Source: Paenibacillus dauci
GTDB lineage: Bacteria > Bacillota > Bacilli > Paenibacillales > Paenibacillaceae
DNA length: 64,000 bases
Direction of reading: 5' to 3'
NCBI RefSeq assembly: GCF_000971985.1
Contig: NZ_LAQQ01000001.1
Span: forward strand, 1,240,001-1,304,000
The translations under genes were made by a program, and so were the position numbers. Below, in pieces: positions 27,483 through 37,061 of the stretch. Every line of letters starts with the position of its first letter. Positions within the stretch are counted from its first letter, which is position 1. The notes beneath the pieces were generated by a model. That model made no database searches, was not told the origin of the DNA, and was given only the letters and a program-made list of their open reading frames with translations.

Positions 27483-28148
27483 TTAATCCAGATTAATAAC
27501 TACCGCACGGGTGACATAAGGCAACTGCTCGATTCGATTGAGTACTGCCTGAACCGGGGCACTATCAAGTTCGATGACTGTCATTGCCTCACCACTGCGT
27601 GATTTGCGGTCCACGTCCATAAAGCCGATATTCAGCTCCGATTCGCTCAGGGTGCGCGTAATATCCGCCAGTACGCCTTTGCTGTCCTGATGCTCTACTG
27701 CCAGTGTAGGGTACTGACCGGACCCTCTGAGATCGAACCCATTCATTTCATGGATCTCGATATTGCCGCCTCCGATCGAAGCACCTGCCAGTTCGGCGGT
27801 ATGTTCACCCTGCTTTAGCCGGATGCGTACAAAGTTCGGATGCGGATAATTACCGCTTCCTTTATCGAATTGAATCGTCATTCCCAGTTGATCAGCTTCC
27901 TCCGCTGCATCCGGCAGACGTGGATCATCCGGACTGTAGTCCAGCAATCCGCCCACCAGCGCCAGATCGGTACCATGCCCCCAGTACGTCTCTGCAAATG
28001 AACCGTATAGAATAATATCCGCATGTTCCGGACAAACGCCCAGCAGCTGTCTGGCTGCCCGGCCCAGACGTGCTGCTCCTGCCGTATGTGAACTGGATGG
28101 ACCGACCATCGATGGACCGATAATATTGAATACATTTTTAAAACGCAT
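27483..28148 (-). CDS. sdaAB: L-serine dehydratase, iron-sulfur-dependent, beta subunit
   Basis: 221 residues from the ATG at 28148, which has AGAGGA at good spacing; an in-frame start 7 codons earlier has none. The N-terminal domain begins MRFKNVFNIIGPS and has the GPSSSHTAG substrate-binding motif. The C-terminal ~75 residues form an ACT domain that may sense amino acids. It partners with the alpha subunit encoded next. A tandem glycine riboswitch and terminator precede it. Serine breakdown is linked to glycine through serine hydroxymethyltransferase, which makes glycine control sensible. Confidence 0.95.
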   Translation of the reverse strand: MRFKNVFNIIGPSMVGPSSSHTAGAARLGRAARQLLGVCPEHADIILYGSFAETYWGHGTDLALVGGLLDYSPDDPRLPDAAEEADQLGMTIQFDKGSGNYPHPNFVRIRLKQGEHTAELAGASIGGGNIEIHEMNGFDLRGSGQYPTLAVEHQDSKGVLADITRTLSESELNIGFMDVDRKSRSGEAMTVIELDSAPVQAVLNRIEQLPYVTRAVVINLD

Positions 28149-28293
28149 TCTGATTCCTCTTTCCCGCATATGCGCCTGTGAATTGTTATTTTGAACAAGT
28201 TGTTTTTCGGCAGAGTGTGCTGCAGATATTCTCCGCCCTGCCGTCTGTCTCCGCTAAATATGAACATATTGCCATATCTGAATCAATTAACAA
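28149..28293 (-). other. Leader between riboswitch terminator and sdaAB
   Basis: About 145 bp of transcribed leader following the regulatory terminator. No open frame with a ribosome binding site is seen. Confidence 0.5.
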
Positions 28294-28340
28294 CAAAAAA
28301 GGACAGAGCATGGCCTGCAAGGGCCTATTGCTCTGTCCTC
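28294..28340 (-). terminator. Regulated terminator of the glycine riboswitch
   Basis: On the minus strand, AGGACAGAGCA / TGCTCTGTCCT with an inner GGCC-containing hairpin, followed by six T. It lies directly after the second aptamer and is well placed as the expression platform. Confidence 0.85.
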
Positions 28341-28545
28341 GTTACCTGAGAGTTTGGACGGAATTGTCAGTATTGCCTACTGACATTGCTCCTGTCATAC
28401 CCCTTGGGTGGCTTGCGCTCTCTCCAGAGTTGCGTCCGGCAGCGGTTCCTGGTACCTGAGAGATTGGCCGGGGGCTGGCATTCCCGCCGACTTGCTCCTT
28501 CGGTGGCGGATCACATACATCCGCAGACTCTCCCGCTATCTTCAT
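28341..28545 (-). promoter_or_regulatory. Tandem glycine riboswitch
   Basis: On the minus strand two aptamers follow one another. The first (about 28540-28450) opens with GCGGGAGAGTCTGCGG, has ACCGAAGGAGCAAGTC and closes with AATCTCTCAGGTACC. The second (about 28432-28341) opens with CTCTGGAGAGAGCGC, has AGGAGCAATG and closes with AAACTCTCAGGTAAC. These are the hallmarks of the cooperative glycine riboswitch. It precedes sdaAB-sdaAA instead of the more familiar gcvT operon. Confidence 0.93.
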
Positions 28546-28608
28546 TCGCAGTCTATTTTCATAGGGAAAACCCCTCTTTGGTTCTGCTCATTATCCTTGT
28601 CACCCCTA

Positions 28609-28637
28609 GCTTAATTCAGCGGGTATGACACTGTCAA
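28609..28637 (-). promoter_or_regulatory. Likely promoter of the riboswitch-sdaAB-sdaAA unit
   Basis: Minus strand: TTGACA (28637-28632), 17-base spacer, TTAAGC (28614-28609). Initiation would fall about 55 bases before the first aptamer. Confidence 0.4.
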
Positions 28638-28704
28638 TTCCCCTGCCCAAAGTTACTTCGCGCTTGGATAAAATCATCCGCTTTCCGTTTCGCACAAACC
28701 TTTT

Positions 28705-31488
28705 TTAGAGGGAATCTTGGGATGGTGTATACTTCGGCAGTGTCAGTATAAATGTAGAGCCATGACCCGGATTGGAGAGTACCTGAAGCTGACCCTGATG
28801 ATCATTTACAATAAGATTCGCGATATATAATCCCAGACCGGTGCCGCTTACTTTGCGGGAAGCAGCCGAATGCGAACGGAAAAATTTGCGGAACACATGC
28901 GGCTGATCCTGCTCCGGAATACCGATTCCGTAATCTTCAACTGCAATAACTACAGAATCTGCTTCCTCTTTGACACTGATATCAACAGCCATGCTGTCCG
29001 GTGAATACTTGAGCGCATTGCTGATCAGATTATGAATGACCTGAATCATACGGTGCTGATCACCCAAAATATACATTTCCTCACCATCACCATGTATATG
29101 AATGCGATGTCGTGAATGAATGTCCCATTGATAGCACACGGTCTGGACCAACTCACGTACCGGCAGACAGCTCATATGATATTCGATATGCCTTGCTTCG
29201 ATGCGCTGACTGTCCAGAAAATCATCCAGCAGTCTGGACAACCGGTTCCCTTCCTGCTGGATCGTATGCATGAACTCCTGGCGCTTGGCAGCCGGCATAT
29301 CCTCATACATGGTCAGCATCTCAATATAGCCCATAATCGCCGACAACGGCGTTCTCAGCTCGTGTGAGACAACGGTAATCAGCTCATCCTGCATCTGACG
29401 TACCCTTTTCTCTTCCGTACAATCACGGAAGACCAGTAGAAATCCATGCTTGATCTCTGCTATCGGATCGATCACCGGTGTAACGTAAAGCGACAGAATG
29501 CGATTGTTGTTCAAGCGGATCAGTTCGCCCTGCTCCCAGTGCTCCCCGCTGTTCATATAATGCTCCAGTCTGTCATTCAGGGAAAAGGTGCTACCTGTAA
29601 GCTGATCCATATGAATTAACAGCTCAGTGATGGGCCGTCCTGTATAATCATCCAGATCGAACCAGGTCTGCATAGTCGGATTAATAAAGGAAATCAGCTG
29701 TTGGGAATCACACATAATAACTCCTTCTTCAACAGACTGCAGCAGATTGCCTGTAATACTTTTCTGCTTTTCGGCAGCTCCCTGTTCTTCCAGCAATCGT
29801 TCACTGAGGAGTTGCAGCTGGCGCTCCTGCTCGGTGTGCTGCTGCTTTAGATGTTCCTCCTCTGTCAGATCATGCACAAAAAAGGTACGGAATGAATTGC
29901 CTTCCGCCAGCACTTTGCTGCGTGTGAGTTCTACCGGGAACAGGGTTCCGTCCAGACGAATCGCCTGTACCGCAATACAGCTCTCACCGTCATCTGCAGG
30001 TTCAAGCAGAATAATGTCCGACAAAGGACGACCTATGACATCGTCCTGTCTGCAGCGAAACATCTGCTCGGCAGCCGGATTGAACTCGGTAATCCGCAGC
30101 TGACTATCTGTCGAAATAATTCCATCAATAGCCATCTGCAGAATAGCGCTTTTTTGCGCTTCGCTCTCCGCCAGATCAAACGTACGCTCCACTACCCGTA
30201 TTTCCAGCAATTCTTTATCCTTCTTGATCTGCAAATACTGATATTCCATCGTACTGACAACAGACTTGAAGTTCCGAATCAGCCTCCGTACTTCCAGAAT
30301 ATTCGTCTCCGGCCAGTGAAGAGCGCGGTTCTCTTTGATTTTGGACGGAATATTATTGGAAGCCTGTGCTAGCTGCATCAGCGGACGGTTTAGTTTGCGG
30401 CTGATCGGCCAGGCCAGAATAAGTGCCAAAATAACGACAAGTAGTATTTTTATAATACTGCATAGATAAAATGCATAATATGGGTTTAAATAAAAGTTAA
30501 GCGGCATAGTTAAGATGAGACGATATTGTTGCAACAATGGTACATTCATTACCAGATAAGACTCCTGCCATCGTTCCAGCTTGTACAGGGGCCTGTCAGG
30601 AAACTGCTGATACATGCTTCCGTGCATAGGCTGATGCTCCAGCAGCAGCGTCTGATATCCTGTATTTTCTGCAAACCGTTCTGCCATTGGTGCTTTCATC
30701 GTAGTATACAGCGTCTGGCCGGTATCATCGACCAGTAGCGAATCAATAGCAAAGTCCTTTTTGTAATCGATCATTAACAGCTGAATCCGGTCAGGGCGTA
30801 CAAGCAAATTCTGCTGAATCTGCTGTATATAGAGCCGTGATGAACGAGTCATATATTCCGAGCCGTATCCCACTATATCTTCAAATTGCTGACGTCCGTT
30901 AACGAACATAACCAGCACAGAAGTCAGCACAACCGATGCCAGCAAATATTTGAAAATAATACGTCCCAGCGATATCGGATAAAAGGGCCGATGCCCAATC
31001 GCTATCCGGCTCAGCAGTGATTCCACAATAATGGAAGCTGCCAGTCCATTCATAATGCCATTTAGTACATTATTCATGGTCAACAGGCCAATCAACCGGC
31101 GATCGGTATGTTCCATTACGTACTGGTACACTATAAATAACAGAGGTAGTCCCACCAGTACCCAAAAAGCCGCATCCATTCTGAGCAGACTGCTTTTGGG
31201 GAATAGACGTGAGCCTATGCATACGAAGATTAATTCCAGCTCCATCACTATCAGCAGGAATCCATAATAGTCTGTCCACAGAAATGGAAGATTAATCAGT
31301 ATCACTGCCGGGGCAGCAAACCTCAGTCCATATAATCTTAAAATGATCAGAGCAGCCGTACCGCCAAAAATAAATTGAAGAACAACCGATAAATCCAGCT
31401 TGAAGCAGTTTATTGCTATTCCCAAAATCGTCAGGACGCTGGTTCCCAACCAAGGATGTTTTAACCATTGAAGTAATTTGTAATTCAT
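28705..31488 (-). CDS. Membrane-bound PAS sensor histidine kinase
   Basis: 927 residues. About five hydrophobic segments fill residues 15-160; another near 180-195 and one at about 340-362 enclose an extracytoplasmic sensor region. A linker and two PAS domains follow (about 445-545 and 580-690), then the HisKA H-box VVSHELRTPL with His709, the N-box near 820, and the ATP lid glycine motifs EDYGIGIP (851-858) and GTGLGLY (882-888). It autophosphorylates and should pass phosphate to a response regulator, probably the divergent gene at 32058. The ligand is unknown. The next gene on this strand is the riboswitch-controlled serine dehydratase, which looks unrelated. Confidence 0.92.
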   Translation of the reverse strand: MNYKLLQWLKHPWLGTSVLTILGIAINCFKLDLSVVLQFIFGGTAALIILRLYGLRFAAPAVILINLPFLWTDYYGFLLIVMELELIFVCIGSRLFPKSSLLRMDAAFWVLVGLPLLFIVYQYVMEHTDRRLIGLLTMNNVLNGIMNGLAASIIVESLLSRIAIGHRPFYPISLGRIIFKYLLASVVLTSVLVMFVNGRQQFEDIVGYGSEYMTRSSRLYIQQIQQNLLVRPDRIQLLMIDYKKDFAIDSLLVDDTGQTLYTTMKAPMAERFAENTGYQTLLLEHQPMHGSMYQQFPDRPLYKLERWQESYLVMNVPLLQQYRLILTMPLNFYLNPYYAFYLCSIIKILLVVILALILAWPISRKLNRPLMQLAQASNNIPSKIKENRALHWPETNILEVRRLIRNFKSVVSTMEYQYLQIKKDKELLEIRVVERTFDLAESEAQKSAILQMAIDGIISTDSQLRITEFNPAAEQMFRCRQDDVIGRPLSDIILLEPADDGESCIAVQAIRLDGTLFPVELTRSKVLAEGNSFRTFFVHDLTEEEHLKQQHTEQERQLQLLSERLLEEQGAAEKQKSITGNLLQSVEEGVIMCDSQQLISFINPTMQTWFDLDDYTGRPITELLIHMDQLTGSTFSLNDRLEHYMNSGEHWEQGELIRLNNNRILSLYVTPVIDPIAEIKHGFLLVFRDCTEEKRVRQMQDELITVVSHELRTPLSAIMGYIEMLTMYEDMPAAKRQEFMHTIQQEGNRLSRLLDDFLDSQRIEARHIEYHMSCLPVRELVQTVCYQWDIHSRHRIHIHGDGEEMYILGDQHRMIQVIHNLISNALKYSPDSMAVDISVKEEADSVVIAVEDYGIGIPEQDQPHVFRKFFRSHSAASRKVSGTGLGLYIANLIVNDHQGQLQVLSNPGHGSTFILTLPKYTPSQDSL

Positions 31489-32057
31489 AACGAACGGTCC
31501 TTTCTCACGCGGACAGCAGCTTCACCCGAGAGACCGTCTGACTCCTAGTCATCGTACGTCTGAGTGCATGTATACCTGATTAAAAATTGCGAGTATGACA
31601 TGATCTGTCTGTTACTTTTATCAGCATAAAATATTCCTTATCCACCATATCCGCTAACAATGGTACAATATATCCGTATTTGTCAGAAGGTTCGTTAGCG
31701 AAATCTGTATGTAAAGTATATTGCTGTCAACTTGTTTTATTATAACGTCAAGAGGCGGTTTGGAAAATAATTCATATTATGTTCAGATGTATAAAACTAT
31801 AACCTCAGTAACTTTACTATCTTACATATTGAACAAAATTACCATGGGATCAACAAAATTTTTCTTCATTTAACCCATTAATCCATGATTCTGCAGAGCC
31901 TCCATACCAGGCTGCGAACCGGGCAGCTTGTACAATTGAACTTTTATACCGGTTTATTCGTATGTTCCTAAAGAATAGTTCACTTAAAACAGCTAATGGG
32001 CTTGATCGTCATGCATACTCATCAAGCTTATAATTTTCGCACAGGAGAGTGACTGGC
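31489..32057. other. Divergent intergenic region between kinase and regulator genes
   Basis: About 570 bp, AT-rich in the middle, without a gene. A CTTGAT / ATCAAG inverted repeat (32001-32006 / 32021-32026) lies just before TATAAT (32029-32034), close to the regulator gene and in reach of its promoter. Otherwise I see nothing definite. Confidence 0.4.
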
Positions 32058-32762
32058 ATGCCCATCAAAGTTCTGCTTATTGAAGATGAGAAAAGTCTCG
32101 CCGATATGATTGCATTTTTCCTTCAGGAGGAAGGCTACCATACAGAGCTTATTCATGATGCCAAAGAGGCGATTGGCAAACTCAATGACTATCAGCCTGA
32201 TATTATTGTGACGGATCTGATGCTGCCTGATCTGAGCGGCAGCGAATTGGTACAGCAGATTCGCAGACAATCGACGGTTCCCGTACTGATGATCTCTGCC
32301 AATACGATGCTGAATGAGCGTCTCAAAGCGCTCGATAACGGCGCAGACGATTTTCTCTGCAAACCATTCAGCCTCAAAGAGCTGGATGCACGAATCAAGG
32401 CGCTACTGCGTCGCAGTGGCCCACAGCGACTGCACGGCTATACAACTACAGCTGCTCCGGAGGCCACACAGACAGCTTCCAGAGTATCGGTAAATGATTA
32501 CCGCCACAGTCTATTTGTAGAAAATCAGGAAGTTGAAGTGACACAGATTGAATTCGCGATTATGCGGGAGCTGTATCATTCCCCTGGCAAGGTATTCACC
32601 CGTAATGAACTAATGGACCGGATCAAAGGCGATGACCGCGCCTATCTGGAGCGCACGATTGATGTACATATTTCCAATCTGCGTAAAAAAATCGAACGGG
32701 ACCCCAAAAACCCCGAGCATATTCTGACAGTATGGGGTACCGGTTACAAATATGTAATGTAA
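32058..32762 (+). CDS. OmpR/PhoB-family response regulator
   Basis: 234 residues from the ATG at 32058 (AGGAGAG 8 bases upstream; an earlier in-frame GTG overlaps that site). The receiver domain has the phosphorylatable Asp53 in VTDLMLPD, the acidic pair IED near the N-terminus and the Lys of CKPF near 102. The C-terminal half is a winged-helix DNA-binding domain ending in VWGTGYKYVM. It is divergent from the PAS histidine kinase, its likely partner. The EamA transporter follows after 46 bases and may be co-transcribed. Confidence 0.93.
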   Translation: MPIKVLLIEDEKSLADMIAFFLQEEGYHTELIHDAKEAIGKLNDYQPDIIVTDLMLPDLSGSELVQQIRRQSTVPVLMISANTMLNERLKALDNGADDFLCKPFSLKELDARIKALLRRSGPQRLHGYTTTAAPEATQTASRVSVNDYRHSLFVENQEVEVTQIEFAIMRELYHSPGKVFTRNELMDRIKGDDRAYLERTIDVHISNLRKKIERDPKNPEHILTVWGTGYKYVM

Positions 32763-32808
32763 AAAGCAAATCAAGCTGTACTGGCAGCATAGGAGTAGGA
32801 GAACAGAC

Positions 32809-33795
32809 ATGAATCAATCTATCAAGACCCGTGAGCACTGGATTCCACTGGAAGTGCTTTACGTTATCGGTATTCTGGCTATTTCATTTTCATCCATCTT
32901 TATACGCTGGTCTGACGCGAATGTATCGGTAATCGCCATGTATCGGCTGTACTTTACCGACCTGCTGCTGCTGCCGCTGGCGATTCGTTATTACCGCGAA
33001 CTGTTCCGTATTCCACCGAAAGTATGGTTGCTGCTGTTTGTCTCTGGACTGATGCTGGCACTGCATTTCCTGCTATGGATGGGATCGCTGCGGCTGACGA
33101 CAGTCGCCAGCTCCACCGTTATTCTGACGCTGGAGCCTATTATGGTCGTGATCGGTTCCTATTTCCTGTTCAAGACCCGTACCAACCGCTATATGATTAT
33201 TGGTATGGCCATGGCGGTGATCGGTTCCGTAGCGATCGGATTCGGTGATTTCCGGTTATCCGGGACGGCGCTGCAGGGAGATATGCTGTCCTTTTTCGGA
33301 ACGATTGCAGTTGCTATTCATATGCTGATCAGCAAGCATATCCGCTCCTATATGGAGGCGCTTGTCTATAATTTCTGGGTGTTCTTTATGGCAGCAGGAG
33401 TACTTGCTATCTACAATCTGGTCAACCAGATTCCTTTTACCGGTTATGAAGCCAGGGACTGGGGCGTATTCTGGCTGCTGGCTCTGGTACCGACACTGTT
33501 CGGTCATTATCTGTTCAACTGGCTGCTCAAGTATATGAACGCCGGCGCCGTATCGATGGCCGTACTGGGCGAACCGGTCTTCTCATCCCTGCTGGCTTTT
33601 TGGCTGCTTGGAGAGGCATTGACCGGTATGCAGCTGGGAGCAGGTACACTGATCCTGATCGGTGTCTGGGTATTTATCCAGTTTGGCAAGGACAAAGAAG
33701 AATCCTTGGTACCGCCCGATATTATGGCTCCCGAAGGAGAGACTGCCGATCAGCAGCAGGAGAAATTGACACCCGCTTCCGGTAAAAACCACTAG
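32809..33795 (+). CDS. EamA/DMT-family membrane transporter
   Basis: 328 residues with about ten hydrophobic segments in two EamA repeats and a hydrophilic C-terminal tail of ~30 residues. Typical DMT motifs are present, such as FSSIFIRW near the start, STVILTLEPI in repeat one and VSMAVLGEPVFSSLLAF in repeat two. Such proteins move metabolites or drugs across the inner membrane; the substrate cannot be told. AGGAG-type sites precede the ATG. Confidence 0.9.
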   Translation: MNQSIKTREHWIPLEVLYVIGILAISFSSIFIRWSDANVSVIAMYRLYFTDLLLLPLAIRYYRELFRIPPKVWLLLFVSGLMLALHFLLWMGSLRLTTVASSTVILTLEPIMVVIGSYFLFKTRTNRYMIIGMAMAVIGSVAIGFGDFRLSGTALQGDMLSFFGTIAVAIHMLISKHIRSYMEALVYNFWVFFMAAGVLAIYNLVNQIPFTGYEARDWGVFWLLALVPTLFGHYLFNWLLKYMNAGAVSMAVLGEPVFSSLLAFWLLGEALTGMQLGAGTLILIGVWVFIQFGKDKEESLVPPDIMAPEGETADQQQEKLTPASGKNH

Positions 33796-33906
33796 TATTT
33801 TTATTGGAAATACAGCGCTAATTTCTATTAATTTTGTGATTCAATATATTGGATTGGTTAGCATTGAATTTCGCTGATCTGCTGCTCGTGTACTCCTAGA
33901 AAAACC

Positions 33907-33953
33907 AAAAAAGCTGTCCCTCATCTCCACGATGAACAGGGACAGCTTTTTTT
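33907..33953. terminator. Bidirectional intrinsic terminator
   Basis: Stem AAAAGCTGTCCCT / AGGGACAGCTTTT flanked by A and T runs. It lies between the converging EamA and FecCD genes and can serve both. Confidence 0.92.
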
Positions 33954-34035
33954 GATAGATAATGTAGTCAACCCGGATAACCGGATCCATTCTCACCTTG
34001 CAGTCAATTCTCTATTTGATTCCACTCTTATCAGA

Positions 34036-36087
34036 TTACTTTGTTGGACGATGCCAATTGGAACGGTACATCAGATACAGGAAGTACGGAGCACCGATCA
34101 GTGCAATCAGCAGACCCGAAGGAATCTCTGTCGGCGCAATGACTGTACGTCCGATCGTATCCGCCAGTACCAGCATGACTGCGCCTGTCAGCGCAGACAA
34201 TAGCAGTGAACGGCGCATATGATGACCAGTCAGCAGACGCACCATATGCGGCGCAATCAGACCGATAAAACCGACTGTACCTACGCAGGCTACCGCACCT
34301 GCAGCCAGCAGAACGCCTGTCGCCATCGCCAGCAGGCGTGTTCGGCGTACCGATAATCCGAGTCCGGCAGCACTCTGATCATCAAACACGAGCAGTTCAA
34401 AGCGTCTTGCCATCCACCAGGCGACCGGAACAAGCAATACAAGGAAAATAGCTATCATCTTCACCTGATCCCAGGTACGGGCATAGGTACTGCCTGTCAA
34501 CCAGATGTAACTGCTTCCTCCCCACAGCGTCCCTTGTACAATCAGAATCTGTATACCAGCTCCGGCAATTGCCGAGATTGCGATACCGAGTAGTACGACA
34601 GCCGATGGATTCAATCCCTTGTTCCACGAGAGGAAGAAAATAAAGGATGCCGCTGCTCCGGCGCCGACAATAGCAGCTACCGGAACGAAGTAAGCCGGCA
34701 AGGCAGGCCACAGGATCATAACCATCATCGCTGCCAGTCCTGCTCCCGAGGATACACCGACAATAGAGGCGTCAGCGAGCGGATTGCGCACGGACATCTG
34801 GATCAGCACACCACTGATGGCCAGCGCTGCACCTGCTCCTGCCGCCACCAGTGTACGCGGAATACGGAACTGCAGCAGTGCCGAATATAATCCGTCCGAG
34901 CTGAATAATGAAGGCAGCAGATCCCCCAGCGGGATGCGCAAACCACCAAACATCGTACTACCTACAATCAATATCACAGTCAGTATCGTAAAAATAATAG
35001 CCAGACGACCAAACGGCCAGCGCTGAACAGATGTGCCAGTACTCATCGAGGTAGCTCCCCCGACTCCATTGGCTGCTTTCATTTTGACCAGTACGAGCCA
35101 GATCAGCCACGGAGCACCGATCAAAGCCATCACTGCGCCTGTTGGCAGCTCCATATTGGAGTTATGCACCATTTTGGCGAGTACATCCGCTCCAATCAAT
35201 AGCGCTGCTCCCCAGATGAATACACCCGGTAGCAGCCAGCGGTGGGAACGGATTCCACTCAAGCGAACCAGATGCGGTGCCACCAGACCCACAAAGCCGA
35301 TCGGGCCGACCACACTGACGATAATAGCAGCCAGCAGCACAGCAATCAGCAGACCGCCTGCACGTGCTACACCGACCTTTTGTCCGAGCGATGACGCAGT
35401 TGATTCATCTAGATCCAGCACATCCCACTGTCTGGACAGCAGCAGTGCACCAATCGTAATAAATACCACCCATGGCCAGGCATAATGAACGCCGCTCCAA
35501 TCGTTCTGGACCAGCGTACCCGAGCCCCACAGGAACAGTCCCTGCGTCTCCAGTGCAAAGAAAATATGCAGTGCGCTCGTAAATGACCCCAGCACCATGG
35601 AAATAATCATACCCGAGAGCGCGAGTCGTACCGGACTGGATGAACGACCTCCGCCCATTAGATAAGCTGCTCCCGCTGCGATCAATCCCCCCAATACTGC
35701 GAACAGAAAGGGAGAAGTATGCAACAAGTTCGGGAACATCACAGTACCTAATACCACGACAAAATAAGCACCTGCGTTAATCCCTAGCGTATCGGATGCA
35801 GCCAGTGGATTACGTGTAATTGTCTGCAGCAGTGCACCGGCAATCGCCAGCGCGCCGCCTGCCAAAATGCCGATCATCGTACGCGGCATCCGCAGATCCC
35901 AGATCATATTATGTTCCAGTGTGTCCTGTCGTCCGGTTAACGCTTCCATCACCGTATGCAGCGAAATGGCTGCTTCCCCATAACACAGACTTACGAAAAA
36001 AAGAATGACCAGCGCAGCCAGCCCGCCTCCATAAATACTAATAACACGCCATGGATATGCAGAGCCTGTCAATGAAACAGAGCTCAT
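34036..36087 (-). CDS. Fused two-domain FecCD siderophore permease (FhuB-like)
   Basis: 683 residues made of two FecCD permease units in tandem, each starting near an RMPRTMIGILAGGALA / RIPRTLVAAGAGAALA type motif and ending with GFVGLIAPHLVRL / GFIGLIAPHMVRL. This matches the fused architecture of E. coli FhuB; separate permease genes are more usual in Gram-positives. About 20 membrane helices are expected. It would form the inner-membrane channel for Fe3+-siderophore import. A Fur box lies about 120 bases upstream. No binding protein or ATPase gene is adjacent, so partners must be encoded elsewhere. Confidence 0.92.
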   Translation of the reverse strand: MSSVSLTGSAYPWRVISIYGGGLAALVILFFVSLCYGEAAISLHTVMEALTGRQDTLEHNMIWDLRMPRTMIGILAGGALAIAGALLQTITRNPLAASDTLGINAGAYFVVVLGTVMFPNLLHTSPFLFAVLGGLIAAGAAYLMGGGRSSSPVRLALSGMIISMVLGSFTSALHIFFALETQGLFLWGSGTLVQNDWSGVHYAWPWVVFITIGALLLSRQWDVLDLDESTASSLGQKVGVARAGGLLIAVLLAAIIVSVVGPIGFVGLVAPHLVRLSGIRSHRWLLPGVFIWGAALLIGADVLAKMVHNSNMELPTGAVMALIGAPWLIWLVLVKMKAANGVGGATSMSTGTSVQRWPFGRLAIIFTILTVILIVGSTMFGGLRIPLGDLLPSLFSSDGLYSALLQFRIPRTLVAAGAGAALAISGVLIQMSVRNPLADASIVGVSSGAGLAAMMVMILWPALPAYFVPVAAIVGAGAAASFIFFLSWNKGLNPSAVVLLGIAISAIAGAGIQILIVQGTLWGGSSYIWLTGSTYARTWDQVKMIAIFLVLLVPVAWWMARRFELLVFDDQSAAGLGLSVRRTRLLAMATGVLLAAGAVACVGTVGFIGLIAPHMVRLLTGHHMRRSLLLSALTGAVMLVLADTIGRTVIAPTEIPSGLLIALIGAPYFLYLMYRSNWHRPTK

Positions 36088-36205
36088 CGTATAATCACTC
36101 CAACCGTCTGAACGGTGTGCACTGTCAAATAAGAAGTGCGTTTATACTTATGTATGCTTGTTGCTATCACTATTTCCGTCCCCCTGTATAGGTATGCTTT
36201 ATGTG

Positions 36206-36230
36206 GATAATGATAATGATTATCATTATG
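36206..36230 (-). promoter_or_regulatory. Fur box upstream of the FecCD permease
   Basis: The 7-1-7 palindrome TGATAAT-G-ATTATCA (36211-36225) sits inside GATAATGATAATGATTATC, matching the Fur consensus. Iron-dependent repression of the permease gene is the simple reading. Confidence 0.88.
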
Positions 36231-36401
36231 GATTATGAAGCTCTACCTTCTCTTTGTCAATGCAGATCCTTTACTTTCTATAGTAAATAAATGACTAAGC
36301 TATGGTAATGCCGTGTGATCCGTATTTATACGCTCCCTTGTTCATTGATTCCTTATTGATGATGCGACCCATCGTGCATACGCGAAAAAGCCGCGTTCCC
36401 G

Positions 36402-37061
36402 TCATGAACGGTTACGCAGCCATTTCTCTGCCTTGCGATCCCTCCCTGGAGAATGAAGAGGCTGATCCATATACTCAGCCCAGGGCGACAATTCAGTATA
36501 GGCTTCTGCCTCGATACGATCCATTGCATCCTCATAATGCCCGGACTTGAAGTCCTCGATCAGCTCTATCAGATCTTCCCGATTCAGGAGCTTAACTCCG
36601 TTTACCCCGGCGAGTGTCTCGCAGGCTGCCGTGAATCGTGCTGCAGAGGTCAGCACAATCGAACGTTTGGCTTGGTAATATCGCATGGAACCATACACTT
36701 CCTGAACCGCATCCAGACTAATCGCACTGCTTTCCTGATAACGCTTGGCCTGCAGCACGTTACGTACTCCCAGACGATCCGTGAAGACCAGATCCGCACC
36801 AAAATCGCTGCTGTCTTTGGTCTTATATGTATCTTCGTAACCCAATTCGCTGAACAGACGGTACAGATACCGCTCAAACTCTGCGCCCTCCATCTGATCA
36901 ATATCCTGGATGGTAATCCGTTTTGGATCGAGTTGTTCCCGCCGAATACGTGCACTCCGCCGCTTTAGTCCCCGGATTAGTAGTATAAGTATGACTACAA
37001 TAACAACTGCTGTCAGTCCATACATCCAGAGCGGTTGCCCTATCCACAAATCATCTGTCAT
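36402..37061 (-). CDS. Membrane-anchored Mrr-like restriction endonuclease domain protein
   Basis: 219 residues. One hydrophobic helix at about 14-30 is followed by a basic linker and a domain starting MEGAEFERYLYRLF. Then come the nuclease residues DFGADLVF and VLQAKRY, the D...QAK form of the PD-(D/E)xK fold found in Mrr_cat proteins. Similar membrane-tethered Mrr-like proteins occur in many Bacillota; their role is unclear, with DNA cleavage or defence suggested. It is not next to a methyltransferase, and a Fur-controlled permease gene lies downstream on the same strand. Confidence 0.85.
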   Translation of the reverse strand: MTDDLWIGQPLWMYGLTAVVIVVILILLIRGLKRRSARIRREQLDPKRITIQDIDQMEGAEFERYLYRLFSELGYEDTYKTKDSSDFGADLVFTDRLGVRNVLQAKRYQESSAISLDAVQEVYGSMRYYQAKRSIVLTSAARFTAACETLAGVNGVKLLNREDLIELIEDFKSGHYEDAMDRIEAEAYTELSPWAEYMDQPLHSPGRDRKAEKWLRNRS

